From: Hyphomicrobiales bacterium
GTDB lineage: Bacteria > Pseudomonadota > Alphaproteobacteria > Rhizobiales > Beijerinckiaceae
DNA length: 64,000 bases
Assembly: GCA_016716745.1 (NCBI GenBank)
Contig: JADJVD010000006.1
Coordinates: 124,001-188,000, forward strand
Direction of reading: 5' to 3'
In this document: piece after piece, positions 1 to 8,281 of the stretch
Numbering within the stretch: the first letter of the stretch is position 1
Layout of the letters: the number at the start of each line of letters is the position of its first letter
Program-made: the position numbers and the translations under genes
The notes under the pieces: model-generated
The model's input: the letters and a program-made list of their open reading frames with translations, nothing else
Told to the model about the DNA's origin: nothing
The model's database searches: none

Positions 1-11
1 AGGGCCAGACC

Positions 12-2096
12 ATGGGCGACGGCGTGACCACGCCGTTCATCGTGATCGTCTCGGGCCTGGTCGGCGCGATCGTCATGGCGCTCATCGCGCTCGTGCCTGC
101 GACCATGCGCGAGGCGACCATCGACGCCGTCCGCCGCGGCGCGATCGACGCGGCCGAGCAGTTGCGCATGACGCATGAGCGCTACGCGGCCACCGTCTCC
201 TCCCGTCCGCGCCTGCCCACGCCCAAGGGCGTCGCCCGCCCTGCCGAGCCGCCCTCGCCCGGCGCGTTCATGCAGGATCTCGTCAACGAAACGCGCGCGC
301 GTCCGAACCGCTTCGAGTTCCTGAGCCCGTTCCCCTGGCCCGGCCGGGAGCCGCCGGCGTTCGACGAGTTCCGCAAACAGGCGTGGAAGACGTTCCAGCG
401 CGATCCCAACGTCGTCTTCACGAACGAGGAGACGCTCGACGGCCAGCGTCATCTGCGGCTCGCCGTTCCGGTGCGGATGACGACGCAGACCTGCGTCGAG
501 TGCCATAACGGCGAGGCGACCTCGCCAAAGCGCGACTGGGCGATCGGCGACGTCGCCGGCATGATCGAGATGCTGAAGCTGATCGAGCCGAACCTCGTCC
601 AGACCGAGCGCCACGCCACCGCGATCAAGAGCTTCGTGGTCGGCGCCGGCGTCTTCGCCATCATTCTCGTCGTGCTGCTGAACATCTCGACCGTGCGTCG
701 CGCCCGCGAGCGCGGCGAGGCGCGCCGCCGCATCGAGTATCTCGCCTATTACGACACGCTGACCGGCGCGCTCAATCGCGGCCACTTCCTCGGCCAGCTC
801 GATGAATGGCTGAAATCGCCCGAGGCGCGCGCCCGCGGCACCGCCATTCACTTCGTCGATCTCGACAAGTTCAAGGAAGTCAACGACACGATGGGCCACG
901 ACGTCGGCGACGATCTCGTGCGCGAGGCGGTGGCCCGCCTCATCAAGCTGTCGACGCGTTACGATCTCGTCGGCCGCGTCGGCGGCGACGAGTTCGTCGT
1001 CGCGCAGTGGAAGACGACGTCGCGCAAACAGGTGGAGGAGCGCGCCGCCGCCATTGTCCACGCCCTCGCGCAGCCCTTCGTCATCCGCGACAATACGATC
1101 ACCGTGTCGGCGAGCGTCGGCGTCGTCGATCGCTACATCACGCCGAGCGCCGGCGAGATGTTGAAATGCGCCGACCTCGCGCTCTATCGCGCCAAGGCGC
1201 TGGGGCGCAACCGCTACGTCGTCTTCAACGCCGCCATCGAGGCCGAGCGCGCCGCCCAGCTCGCGCTCGAGATGCGCGTGCGCGAGGCGCTGGATCGATC
1301 CGAGTTCCGCTTGTATTTCCAGCCGATCTGCACCGCCTCGACCGGCGAGATCGAGGGCTTCGAGACGCTGCTTCGCCTGTTCGACGAAGAGGGGCGGCCG
1401 ATCCCGCCGCAGGAGTTCGTCGCCTGCGCCGAAGGCATGGGCCTGATCACGCAGATCGACGAATGGGTGCTGCGCGGCGCCTGTCGCGCGGCGGCCGCGT
1501 GGCCGCGGCATGTGACGGTGGCGGTCAACCTCTCGCCGGCGAATTTCGGCCGCGTCTCGATCACGGGGCGACATCTGCGCCGCGTCGTCGCCGACGCGCT
1601 CGCCGAATCGAGGCTCGAGGCGCACCGCCTCGAACTCGAGATCACGGAGGGGCTTCTGCTGGAGAACACGGAAGAAGTGCTCGCCGAGCTGCGCGGCCTG
1701 AAGGAGCTCGGCGTCTCGATCTCGCTCGACGATTTCGGCGCCGGCTATTCCGCGCTGAACTATCTCTGGAAGTTCCCCTTCGACAAGCTGAAGATCGACG
1801 GCTCCTTCGTGCGCGCCGCGCAGGGCGGCAACCCGGCGCTGCCGCCGATCCTTCGCGCCATCGCGAGCCTTGGCCGCGGCCTGAACCTGAAGGTCTGCGC
1901 CGAGGGCGTGGAGACCCGCGCCCAGGCCGATCTGATCGTCGAGATCGGCGCCCACCAGATCCAGGGCTATCTCTACGGCCGGCCGATCCCGGAGGCCGAG
2001 GTCGCGCCGCTGCTCATCACCGATTTCGCCGCGCGCGCCCGCGACGCCCACGGCGCCATCGTCGAGATCGCGCCCGCGCCCGCGCGCGTCGCCTGA
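12..2096 (+). CDS. Membrane-bound heme-domain GGDEF/EAL cyclic di-GMP protein
   Basis: The 694-residue protein has a membrane segment near residues 5-28, a periplasmic DUF3365 (Tll0287-like) region with a c-type heme motif CVECH at 161-165, a second membrane segment near 205-226, then GGDEF (324-328) and EAL domains. The GGDEF motif is intact, but the inhibitory I-site has Thr where Arg is expected (TxxD). The EAL signature reads ETL (from E451), while the later residues ELEITE, DDFGAGYS, KIDGSF and AEGVE are kept, so phosphodiesterase activity is plausible. By family knowledge it makes and/or degrades cyclic di-GMP in response to a redox or gas signal sensed by heme outside the membrane; the signal is inference. 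The upstream promoter lies outside the window. Confidence 0.9.
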   Translation: MGDGVTTPFIVIVSGLVGAIVMALIALVPATMREATIDAVRRGAIDAAEQLRMTHERYAATVSSRPRLPTPKGVARPAEPPSPGAFMQDLVNETRARPNRFEFLSPFPWPGREPPAFDEFRKQAWKTFQRDPNVVFTNEETLDGQRHLRLAVPVRMTTQTCVECHNGEATSPKRDWAIGDVAGMIEMLKLIEPNLVQTERHATAIKSFVVGAGVFAIILVVLLNISTVRRARERGEARRRIEYLAYYDTLTGALNRGHFLGQLDEWLKSPEARARGTAIHFVDLDKFKEVNDTMGHDVGDDLVREAVARLIKLSTRYDLVGRVGGDEFVVAQWKTTSRKQVEERAAAIVHALAQPFVIRDNTITVSASVGVVDRYITPSAGEMLKCADLALYRAKALGRNRYVVFNAAIEAERAAQLALEMRVREALDRSEFRLYFQPICTASTGEIEGFETLLRLFDEEGRPIPPQEFVACAEGMGLITQIDEWVLRGACRAAAAWPRHVTVAVNLSPANFGRVSITGRHLRRVVADALAESRLEAHRLELEITEGLLLENTEEVLAELRGLKELGVSISLDDFGAGYSALNYLWKFPFDKLKIDGSFVRAAQGGNPALPPILRAIASLGRGLNLKVCAEGVETRAQADLIVEIGAHQIQGYLYGRPIPEAEVAPLLITDFAARARDAHGAIVEIAPAPARVA

Positions 2097-2175
2097 AACT
2101 TGCCGAACCATCCTCCGGCGTGTGTAGACTGACCCTGATTCGCCGGCCTCGCCGGCGCAGGCGGGAGAGGCTGCC

Positions 2176-2538
2176 ATGACCGGGATGTTGCGTCTGTGTG
2201 CGGCGCTCGCGGCGCTTGCGGCGCCGCTGGCGGCCTCCGCCGCGAGCTACGAGTTTCTCGCCGCGCCGCAGACCAACCTCAACCGCATCTACCGGCTCGA
2301 CAAGGGCACGGGCGAGGTGGGCGCCTGCCAATACGGGCTGAAGGAAGGCACGATCGGCGTCACCATCTGCTATCCCCCCGGCGAGGGCGCGAGCGCGCAG
2401 ACGCCGAGCGACTATGCGCTGATCTCCTCGCGCCACGAGCAGGAGGCGGGCGTCTTCCGCGTCGATCTGCGCGGCGGCTCGGTGGCGATCTGCTACGTCT
2501 ACAACGAATCCGTCGTCTGCACGCCGCCGGGCAAGTGA
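2176..2538 (+). CDS. Small secreted protein of unknown function
   Basis: This 120-residue protein starts with a clear Sec signal peptide (hydrophobic stretch rich in Leu/Ala, likely cleavage after ASA-A near residue 23). The mature part is about 95 residues with four cysteines (ACQYG, TICYP, AICYV, VVCTP) that could form two disulfides in the periplasm. I recognise no family. It sits alone between the cyclic di-GMP protein and rpiA, with a GGGAGAGG ribosome binding site just upstream. Confidence 0.7.
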   Translation: MTGMLRLCAALAALAAPLAASAASYEFLAAPQTNLNRIYRLDKGTGEVGACQYGLKEGTIGVTICYPPGEGASAQTPSDYALISSRHEQEAGVFRVDLRGGSVAICYVYNESVVCTPPGK

Positions 2539-2663
2539 GGCGCGGGAATCGAGGCGGGGGAATTCGGGACGGGCGAATTCCGGGCCGCGCCACGGCGGGG
2601 TCCGATTTGATTTTGCCCCGGCCAGCGGCTAGTCATCCCGGCCGGCCGCCCGCAGGATCGCCC

Positions 2664-3374
2664 ATGTCCACCCCTTCGCCCGACGAGATGAAGCGGCGCG
2701 CCGCCGCGCGCGCCATGGATTTTGTCCGTCCGGGCATGAAGCTGGGGCTCGGCACCGGCTCCACCGCGAAGCACTTCGTCGACCTGCTGGGGGAGGCGGT
2801 GCGCGGCGGCCTGTCGGTCGTGGGCGTGCCGACCTCGGAGGCGACGCGCGCCCAGGCCGAGAGGCTCGGCGTCGCGCTGACGACGCTCGACGAGACGCCC
2901 GAGCTCGACCTGACGATCGACGGGGCAGACGAGTTCGATCCCGCCCTGCGCCTCGTCAAGGGCGGCGGCGGCGCGCTGCTGCGCGAAAAGATCGTCGCCG
3001 CGGCCTCGCGCCGCATGGTGGTCGTCGCCGACGGCTCGAAGGAGGTGGAGACGCTCGGGCGTTTCCCGCTGCCGGTCGAGGCGGCGCCCTTCGGCCTCGG
3101 CGCGACCGAGCGCGCGGTGCGCGCGGCGGCCGCAAAATTGGCGTGCGAGGGCGCGATCACGCTACGCCGGCGCGGCGACGGGTCCGTTTTCGTCACCGAC
3201 GGCGGGCACTATATTCTCGATTGCGCCTTCGGCCGCATTCCCGATGCGGATCGTCTGGCGGCCGCGCTCGACGCCGTCCCCGGCGTCATGGGCCATGGCC
3301 TCTTCATTGGACTGGCGGACACGGTCATCTGTGCGCGCCAGTCCGGGATCGTCGTCTACGGCGCGGCGGAGTGA
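2664..3374 (+). CDS. rpiA: Ribose-5-phosphate isomerase A
   Basis: RpiA interconverts ribose 5-phosphate and ribulose 5-phosphate in the non-oxidative pentose phosphate pathway in the cytoplasm. The 236-residue protein shows the family motifs in order: GLGTGSTAKHF for phosphate binding, PTSEAT, the active-site DGADEFD, and KGGGGALLREKI. An in-frame extension upstream to 2196 exists but lacks family similarity and overlaps the preceding gene, so I chose the ATG before STPSPDE. The DUF2059 gene and gor follow on the same strand, an arrangement I recognise from Rhizobiales. Confidence 0.97.
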   Translation: MSTPSPDEMKRRAAARAMDFVRPGMKLGLGTGSTAKHFVDLLGEAVRGGLSVVGVPTSEATRAQAERLGVALTTLDETPELDLTIDGADEFDPALRLVKGGGGALLREKIVAAASRRMVVVADGSKEVETLGRFPLPVEAAPFGLGATERAVRAAAAKLACEGAITLRRRGDGSVFVTDGGHYILDCAFGRIPDADRLAAALDAVPGVMGHGLFIGLADTVICARQSGIVVYGAAE

Positions 3375-3419
3375 TCGCCGCGCGCAAGCCGCCTTGCGGC
3401 GCCTGAAGGAGTACGTCTG

Positions 3420-3917
3420 GTGATCATGAAGCCTCTGCGCGCCGTTCTCGTCGGCGGTTTCCTCGCTCTCGCACTGGCGTCGGCCCAGGCCCAGGAAGTC
3501 GCGCCCGGCCATCTCGCGGCCGCGCGCGAGCTCGTCGCCATCACCGGCATTTCCCGCTCGTTCGACGCGATGGTGCCGCAGATGATGGACCAGCTCGAGC
3601 GCACGCTGAAGACGACGCGCCCCGAGATCGCCAAGGATCTGACGGCGACGATGAAGGAGCTGACGCCGGAGTTCGCCAAGGGCGCCGACGAGATGCTGAC
3701 CACCTCCGCGCGCATCGTCTCGAAATACATGAACGAGGCGGAGATCAAGGACTCCCTGACTTTCTTCAAGTCGCCCGCCGGCAAGAAGTATGTCGAGATG
3801 CAGCCGCAGATGCTGGATCAGCTCGTCGTCGCCATGCAGGGCTGGTCCGAGAAGCTCTCCGCCGCGATGATGACGCGCGTGCGCGAGGAGATGAAGAAGA
3901 AGGGGCACGACATCTGA
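3420..3917 (+). CDS. DUF2059 domain secreted protein
   Basis: This 165-residue protein has an N-terminal signal peptide (cleavage likely after AQA near residue 24) and a helical DUF2059 domain with the typical pattern FDAMVPQMMDQL, FAKGADEML and the FFKSPAGKKY motif. The function of the family is not known. AAGGAG at 3406-3411 lies 8 nt before the GTG at 3420 and 14 nt before an ATG at 3426; spacing favours the GTG. It lies between rpiA and gor and is probably cotranscribed with gor (27-30 nt gap). Confidence 0.85.
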   Translation: MIMKPLRAVLVGGFLALALASAQAQEVAPGHLAAARELVAITGISRSFDAMVPQMMDQLERTLKTTRPEIAKDLTATMKELTPEFAKGADEMLTTSARIVSKYMNEAEIKDSLTFFKSPAGKKYVEMQPQMLDQLVVAMQGWSEKLSAAMMTRVREEMKKKGHDI

Positions 3918-3947
3918 CGCCCCCCTGACGCTGACGCGGAGTTTGTG

Positions 3948-5330
3948 ATGTCGGGACACGATTTCGATCTCGTCGTGATCGGCGCAGGCTCGGGCGGCGT
4001 GCGCGCCGCGCGCATCGCGGCCGGATATGGCGCGCGCGTGCTGATCGCCGAGGAGTTCCGCGTCGGCGGCACCTGTGTCGTTCGCGGCTGCGTGCCGAAG
4101 AAGCTCTACGTCTACGCCTCGCGCTTCGCCGATGATTTCGCCGACGCGGCGGGCTTCGGCTGGAGGCTGCCGGCCCCGCCGACCTTCGACTGGCCGAGCC
4201 TCGTCGCCGCCAAGGAGCGCGAGATCACGCGGCTTTCCGGTCTTTACGCCGCCAATCTCGAAAAGGCGGGCGTCGAACTCGTCGACAGCCGCGCCGTCGT
4301 GCTGGGTCCGCAGGAAATTCTCCTCGTCAAACAGAACCGCCGCGTGCGTGCGCGCCACATCCTCGTGGCGACCGGCGGCGCGCCGCAGCGCGCCCCGCTC
4401 GTGCCGGGGATCGAGCATGCGATCACCTCCAACGAGGTGTTCGACATGCCGACCTTGCCGGAGGCGATGCTGATCGTCGGCGGCGGCTATATCGCGATCG
4501 AGTTCGCGAGCCTGCTGGCGCGGCTCGGCGTGCGCGTCACGGTGTCGATGCGCGCCGACAAACCGTTGCGCGGCTTCGACGACGACCTGCGCGAGGGCGT
4601 CGCCAATGCGCTGACGCGCGCCGGCGTCGATCTGCGCTGCGGCGTCATGCCTGCGCGGCTCGAGAAGACCGCGGGCGGCCTCCTCGCGACGCTGAGCGAT
4701 GCGAGCGCGCTCGATGTCGGCGCCGCCATGTTCGCGACCGGCCGCACGCCGGCGACCGCCGGCCTCGGCCTCGAGGGCGCGGGCGTCGCGCTCGACAGGC
4801 ACGGCGCGGTGATCGTCGATTCCTTCTCGCGCACCAATGTCGGCTCCATCTATGCGGTCGGCGACGTGACGAACCGCGTCAATCTCACGCCCGTCGCCAT
4901 CCGCGAGGGCCACGCCTTCGCCGACACCGTGTTCGGCGGCAAGTCCGTCAGCGTCGATCATGCGGACATCGCCACCGCCGTGTTCACGACGCCCGAACTG
5001 GGCACGGTCGGGATCGGCGAGGAAGCCGCCATCGCCGAATATGGCGACGTCGACGTCTACAAGACCGGCTTCCGGCCGATGCGCGCGACCCTGTCCGGCC
5101 GGGACGACCGTGTGATGATGAAGATCGTCGTCGACGCGGCGAGCGATCGCGTCGTCGGCGTGCACATCCTCGGCGAGGGCGCCGGCGAGATGGCGCAACT
5201 CATCGGCGTCGCGATGAAGATGCGCGCGACGAAGGCGGATTTCGATGCGACCATGGCGGTCCATCCCACCGCCGCCGAGGAGCTCGTCACCATGCGCGCG
5301 CCGACGACGCGTCACCGCCGCAAAGGCTGA
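3948..5330 (+). CDS. gor: Glutathione-disulfide reductase
   Basis: Gor reduces oxidised glutathione with NADPH using FAD, keeping the cytoplasmic thiol pool reduced. The 460-residue protein has the N-terminal FAD motif GAGSGGVRAARIA, the redox pair in GGTCVVRGCVPKKL (Cys43 and Cys48), a second dinucleotide fold GGGYIAIEF followed by Arg residues typical of NADPH-specific enzymes (MRADKPLRGFD), a second FAD motif near IYAVGDV, and the C-terminal active-site HPTAAEE. A GTG lies one codon upstream; the ATG at 3948 has better spacing to GCGGAG. Lipoamide dehydrogenase is unlikely because of the CVVRGC spacing and the NADPH residues. Confidence 0.96.
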   Translation: MSGHDFDLVVIGAGSGGVRAARIAAGYGARVLIAEEFRVGGTCVVRGCVPKKLYVYASRFADDFADAAGFGWRLPAPPTFDWPSLVAAKEREITRLSGLYAANLEKAGVELVDSRAVVLGPQEILLVKQNRRVRARHILVATGGAPQRAPLVPGIEHAITSNEVFDMPTLPEAMLIVGGGYIAIEFASLLARLGVRVTVSMRADKPLRGFDDDLREGVANALTRAGVDLRCGVMPARLEKTAGGLLATLSDASALDVGAAMFATGRTPATAGLGLEGAGVALDRHGAVIVDSFSRTNVGSIYAVGDVTNRVNLTPVAIREGHAFADTVFGGKSVSVDHADIATAVFTTPELGTVGIGEEAAIAEYGDVDVYKTGFRPMRATLSGRDDRVMMKIVVDAASDRVVGVHILGEGAGEMAQLIGVAMKMRATKADFDATMAVHPTAAEELVTMRAPTTRHRRKG

Positions 5331-5679
5331 CCGCAGGCGTCGCTCCGGTTGTCCGGGATTGCCGCGGCCGCAGGCGGAGTTCAGACCGCGCGCATCACTT
5401 CTAGGCTTCGGCGGGCGCCTCGTCGTTGACGCGCATCATTTTGTTTTTTCTGTCGAAATGAGATCGTTCCGGCATGGACGGTCGCAGGGCTGAGCCGGCC
5501 GGGAGCCACCGGAAGGAGGCGCCCACGCGCCACGGCGCCCTGCAGCGCAGCTTCCGCGATCATCTCTTCGTCCCGGCGTCGCCGAGGCACAACCGGCGCG
5601 CCGAGGGCGGGGCCGGCGACGCGCTCGCCTCGCGGTGAGGCGCGTCCCGTCGCCGGCGAATGGGCGACAGGAGTGACCC
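5331..5679 (+). other. 349-nt gap with candidate structured RNA
   Basis: No convincing gene lies here. GCAGGGC (5484-5490) can pair with GCCCTGC (5537-5543). Inside that helix, 5501-5524 folds into a hairpin capped by a GGAA tetraloop with CC/GG, GCC/GGC and GGG/CCC steps separated by purine mismatches. A TTGACG element at 5426-5431 could be a -35 box, but no clear -10 follows at the right distance. This may be the 5' leader of the lipoprotein genes that follow, or a small RNA. It does not match the SRP RNA consensus, although the GGAA hairpin is superficially similar. Confidence 0.35.
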
Positions 5680-5928
5680 ATGTCTCAAGCCAAGAAGAAC
5701 ACGGGCGTCGAACGCTCGCGGCTCGCGCTGCTCGGCGCGCTGGCCGCCACGCTGACGCTGGCCGGCTGCGGCCGTCGGCCGGAAGTCGCCGGCACCGAGC
5801 AATGGCAGGACAATGCGCGCACGCGCAACCGGTTCATCCAGACCGGCGAGTTCCCGCCGGAGCCCGCGCCCGATCCGCGCACCAGCGGCGGCGGGGGTGG
5901 CGGCGGCGGCGGCGGCGGCGGGCACTGA
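5680..5928 (+). CDS. Small lipoprotein with polyglycine tail
   Basis: This 82-residue protein begins with a lipoprotein signal whose lipobox LAGC puts the lipidated Cys near residue 30. The mature part is short, rich in charged residues and Pro, and ends in an unbroken run of Gly from a GGC/GGT/GGG triplet repeat followed by His. ACAGGAG precedes the ATG at good spacing. It lies 5 nt upstream of the DUF1513 gene and is very likely cotranscribed. I recognise no family; the glycine run is low complexity and probably variable. Confidence 0.65.
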   Translation: MSQAKKNTGVERSRLALLGALAATLTLAGCGRRPEVAGTEQWQDNARTRNRFIQTGEFPPEPAPDPRTSGGGGGGGGGGGGH

Positions 5929-5933
5929 CGCCC

Positions 5934-7256
5934 GTGGACGCCAACCGTCGACATGTTCTGGCGGCGGCGGGGCTCAGCCTCGCCGGCGCCGCGCTCGCCG
6001 GTTGCGCGGTGGCGGAGACGACCGCCCTCGCGCCTGACGACCGCGCCGCGCCGCCGGACGCCCTGCGCCGGACCTCCGTCTACGTGCCGGGCTACGACCC
6101 GAATGCGGCCGCCGCCAACGGCGTGCCGGTCTCGCGCCATCCGCGCCTCGCGCGCGGACTGACCGATCGCTCGAAGCCGCACCGGATGCTGACCCGCATC
6201 GGCATGGACGGCGACATCGTGCAGGCGGTGCTGCCCGCCTTCGCGCATGACGTCGAGATTTCGCCCGATCGCTCGGTCGGAATCCTGTGCGGCTTCGAGG
6301 AGCGCGATCAGGTCGCCTTCGATCCGAAGACGCTGGACGTGGTGGCGACCGCGCCGGCCTTCGCCGAGGGCTGGCGCGGAGGCGGCCACGCCGTCTTCCT
6401 CGATGGCGGGCGCTTCGTCGCCCTGTCCGAGCGCGCGCCGCGCAAGGCGCTGGGCGGGGAGGGGATCGAGGCCCATCACGGCCGCGTCACCCTGCGCGAT
6501 CCGCACACGCTGAAGGTGCGCGAGAGCTATTCGACGCACGGGATCGACCCGCACGACATCCGGCTGATCGAGGGCGGCAAATATCTCGTTGCGGCGAATT
6601 ACGGCTCGCTGCCGAGGCAGGGCGAGAAGGACCTGTCCGTGCCGCGCGCGGTGACCGAGGCGTGCGTGACGATCGTCGACATGGCGTCGGGCAAGCTCGT
6701 CGACAAGCGCGTGACGAACCGCGACCGGACCGAGTTGCGGCATCTGGCGGCGGGCTCGCTGGACCGCATCTTCGCGATCCAGGCGCTTCTCGGCGACGTG
6801 CCCTCCGGCGCGCAGTCGATGGCGGGCGAGAGCGTCGCCTACGGTCTCGACATCACCGGCGAGAAGGGCCTCGCCTATCTCGCCGCGCCGGTGCTGAAGA
6901 TCGGCAGGGGCGGCGAGCCGCGCGCGCTGGGCGACCGGCGGACGGCCGAGCGGATGCGGCACGGCCTGTCCATCGTCTACGACGCCGCGCACGATCAGGC
7001 GATCGCCACCTTCCCGACGGCGCACCGCGTGATGGTGTTCGACGGCGAGACGGGCCGCGTGCTGCGCGACGTCGACACGACGAAGACGGGGCTGCGCCAC
7101 CCGTGCGGCGTGACGCTGCTGCCGGACGGCAAGCACTATGCGGTGACCGGATACTGGGAGAACCTGTTCGTGTTCGAGCGCGGCACGCACCGCCTCATGC
7201 GCGACCTGTGTCTCTATCCCGTGTTCTTCGGCCACAGCCACATCACGGCCGCCTGA
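5934..7256 (+). CDS. DUF1513 family beta-propeller-like lipoprotein
   Basis: The 440-residue protein opens with a twin-arginine-like start (NRRHVL) followed by a lipobox (LAGC), so it should be exported and lipid-anchored. The body carries DUF1513 hallmarks: the STHGIDPHDIRL stretch, LVAANYGSLPRQG and ELRHLAAGSLDRIFAIQ, consistent with a propeller fold. DUF1513 proteins are usually found near imelysin/EfeO-like iron uptake lipoproteins; none is present here. I chose the GTG at 5934, right after the upstream lipoprotein gene, because the export signal begins there. Function is unknown. Confidence 0.8.
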   Translation: MDANRRHVLAAAGLSLAGAALAGCAVAETTALAPDDRAAPPDALRRTSVYVPGYDPNAAAANGVPVSRHPRLARGLTDRSKPHRMLTRIGMDGDIVQAVLPAFAHDVEISPDRSVGILCGFEERDQVAFDPKTLDVVATAPAFAEGWRGGGHAVFLDGGRFVALSERAPRKALGGEGIEAHHGRVTLRDPHTLKVRESYSTHGIDPHDIRLIEGGKYLVAANYGSLPRQGEKDLSVPRAVTEACVTIVDMASGKLVDKRVTNRDRTELRHLAAGSLDRIFAIQALLGDVPSGAQSMAGESVAYGLDITGEKGLAYLAAPVLKIGRGGEPRALGDRRTAERMRHGLSIVYDAAHDQAIATFPTAHRVMVFDGETGRVLRDVDTTKTGLRHPCGVTLLPDGKHYAVTGYWENLFVFERGTHRLMRDLCLYPVFFGHSHITAA

Positions 7257-7312
7257 GGCCTTGCCTCCTTGTCCTCCCGCGCGGCAATCTGTGCGGGAGG
7301 ATGGAACTTGCG

Positions 7313-8275
7313 ATGCACACATCACGTGATAGGCGGCGCATCGCGCTGATCGGCGCGCCGGTGGACGAAGGCGCGGGGGCGGCGGGCGCCTTGATGGGGC
7401 CGGCGGCGCTACGCGTCGCGGGCCTTCCCGCCATGCTCGCCGAGCTCGGCTGCGACGTCGAGGATCGCGGCGACATCGCGCGGCCCGCGCCCGTCGAGTC
7501 CGGCCTCGACGCGGACGCGCACGCGAAGAGTCGCAACGCCGGTCTGATCGCCGGCTGGACCCGCGCCATCCACGACGCGACCTATGCGGCGCTGCGCGAG
7601 GGGCGCTTCCCGCTCGTGCTGGGCGGCGACCATTCCCTGTCGATGGGCTCGGTCACCGCCGTCGCGCGGCATTGCCGCGAGACGAAGCGCAAGCTGGCCG
7701 TGCTGTGGCTCGACGCGCATGCCGACTTCAACACGCCGGACACGACCCCCTCCGGCAACATGCACGGCATGTCGGTGGCGATGTTCTGCGGCGACGCCGA
7801 TCTCGCGCCGCTGCTCGGCGGCCGCCCCTTCGCGCCGGTGAGCGCGCGCGATGTGCGCATCTTCGGCCTGCGCTCCATCGACGCCGACGAGCGCGAGGCG
7901 GCGCTGGCGGCCGGGATCGAGCTCTACGACATGCGCCGCATCGACGAGTTCGGCGTCTCCGCGCTGATGCGCGAGATCGTCGGCGCCGTCGGCCAGGGCG
8001 CGCAGCTGCACGTCTCGCTCGATGTCGATTTTCTCGATCCCTCCATCGCGCCCGCGGTCGGCACCACCGTTCCGGGCGGCGCCACCTATCGCGAGGCGCA
8101 TCTCATCATGGAGATGCTGCATGACAGCGGCAGCGTCGGCTCGCTCGATATCGTCGAACTGAACCCGTTCCTGGACGAGCGCGGCCGCAGCGCGCGCCTG
8201 CTGGCGGAGCTCGCGGCGAGCCTCTTCGGCCGCACCGTGATCGACCGGGCGCGCATGGCGCCGCGGCCGCGCTGA
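7313..8275 (+). CDS. rocF: Arginase
   Basis: Arginase hydrolyses L-arginine to ornithine and urea using a binuclear manganese centre. The 320-residue protein contains the metal-binding motifs GGDHS, DAHADFN and DVDFLDP, plus SGNMHGM and ELNPFLDE typical of true arginases rather than agmatinases (SLDVDFLDP with TTVPGGATYREAH). Two in-frame ATGs exist at 7301 and 7313; GGGAGG at 7295-7300 directly abuts the first, so the second is preferred. It probably forms its own transcription unit and is convergent with the methyltransferase gene, whose stop lies 7 nt away. Confidence 0.94.
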   Translation: MHTSRDRRRIALIGAPVDEGAGAAGALMGPAALRVAGLPAMLAELGCDVEDRGDIARPAPVESGLDADAHAKSRNAGLIAGWTRAIHDATYAALREGRFPLVLGGDHSLSMGSVTAVARHCRETKRKLAVLWLDAHADFNTPDTTPSGNMHGMSVAMFCGDADLAPLLGGRPFAPVSARDVRIFGLRSIDADEREAALAAGIELYDMRRIDEFGVSALMREIVGAVGQGAQLHVSLDVDFLDPSIAPAVGTTVPGGATYREAHLIMEMLHDSGSVGSLDIVELNPFLDERGRSARLLAELAASLFGRTVIDRARMAPRPR

Positions 8276-8281
8276 TCGCGG

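Noticed and set aside
3162..5315. A 717-codon minus-strand open frame opposite rpiA, the DUF2059 gene and gor
   Set aside because: It lies fully antisense to clear genes, is rich in Arg, His, Asp and Gly as expected from reverse reading of GC-rich codons, and shows no domain.
5501..5524. Possible signal recognition particle RNA
   Set aside because: Only the GGAA-capped hairpin is similar; the conserved GTCAG and AGCAG sides of helix 8 are missing.
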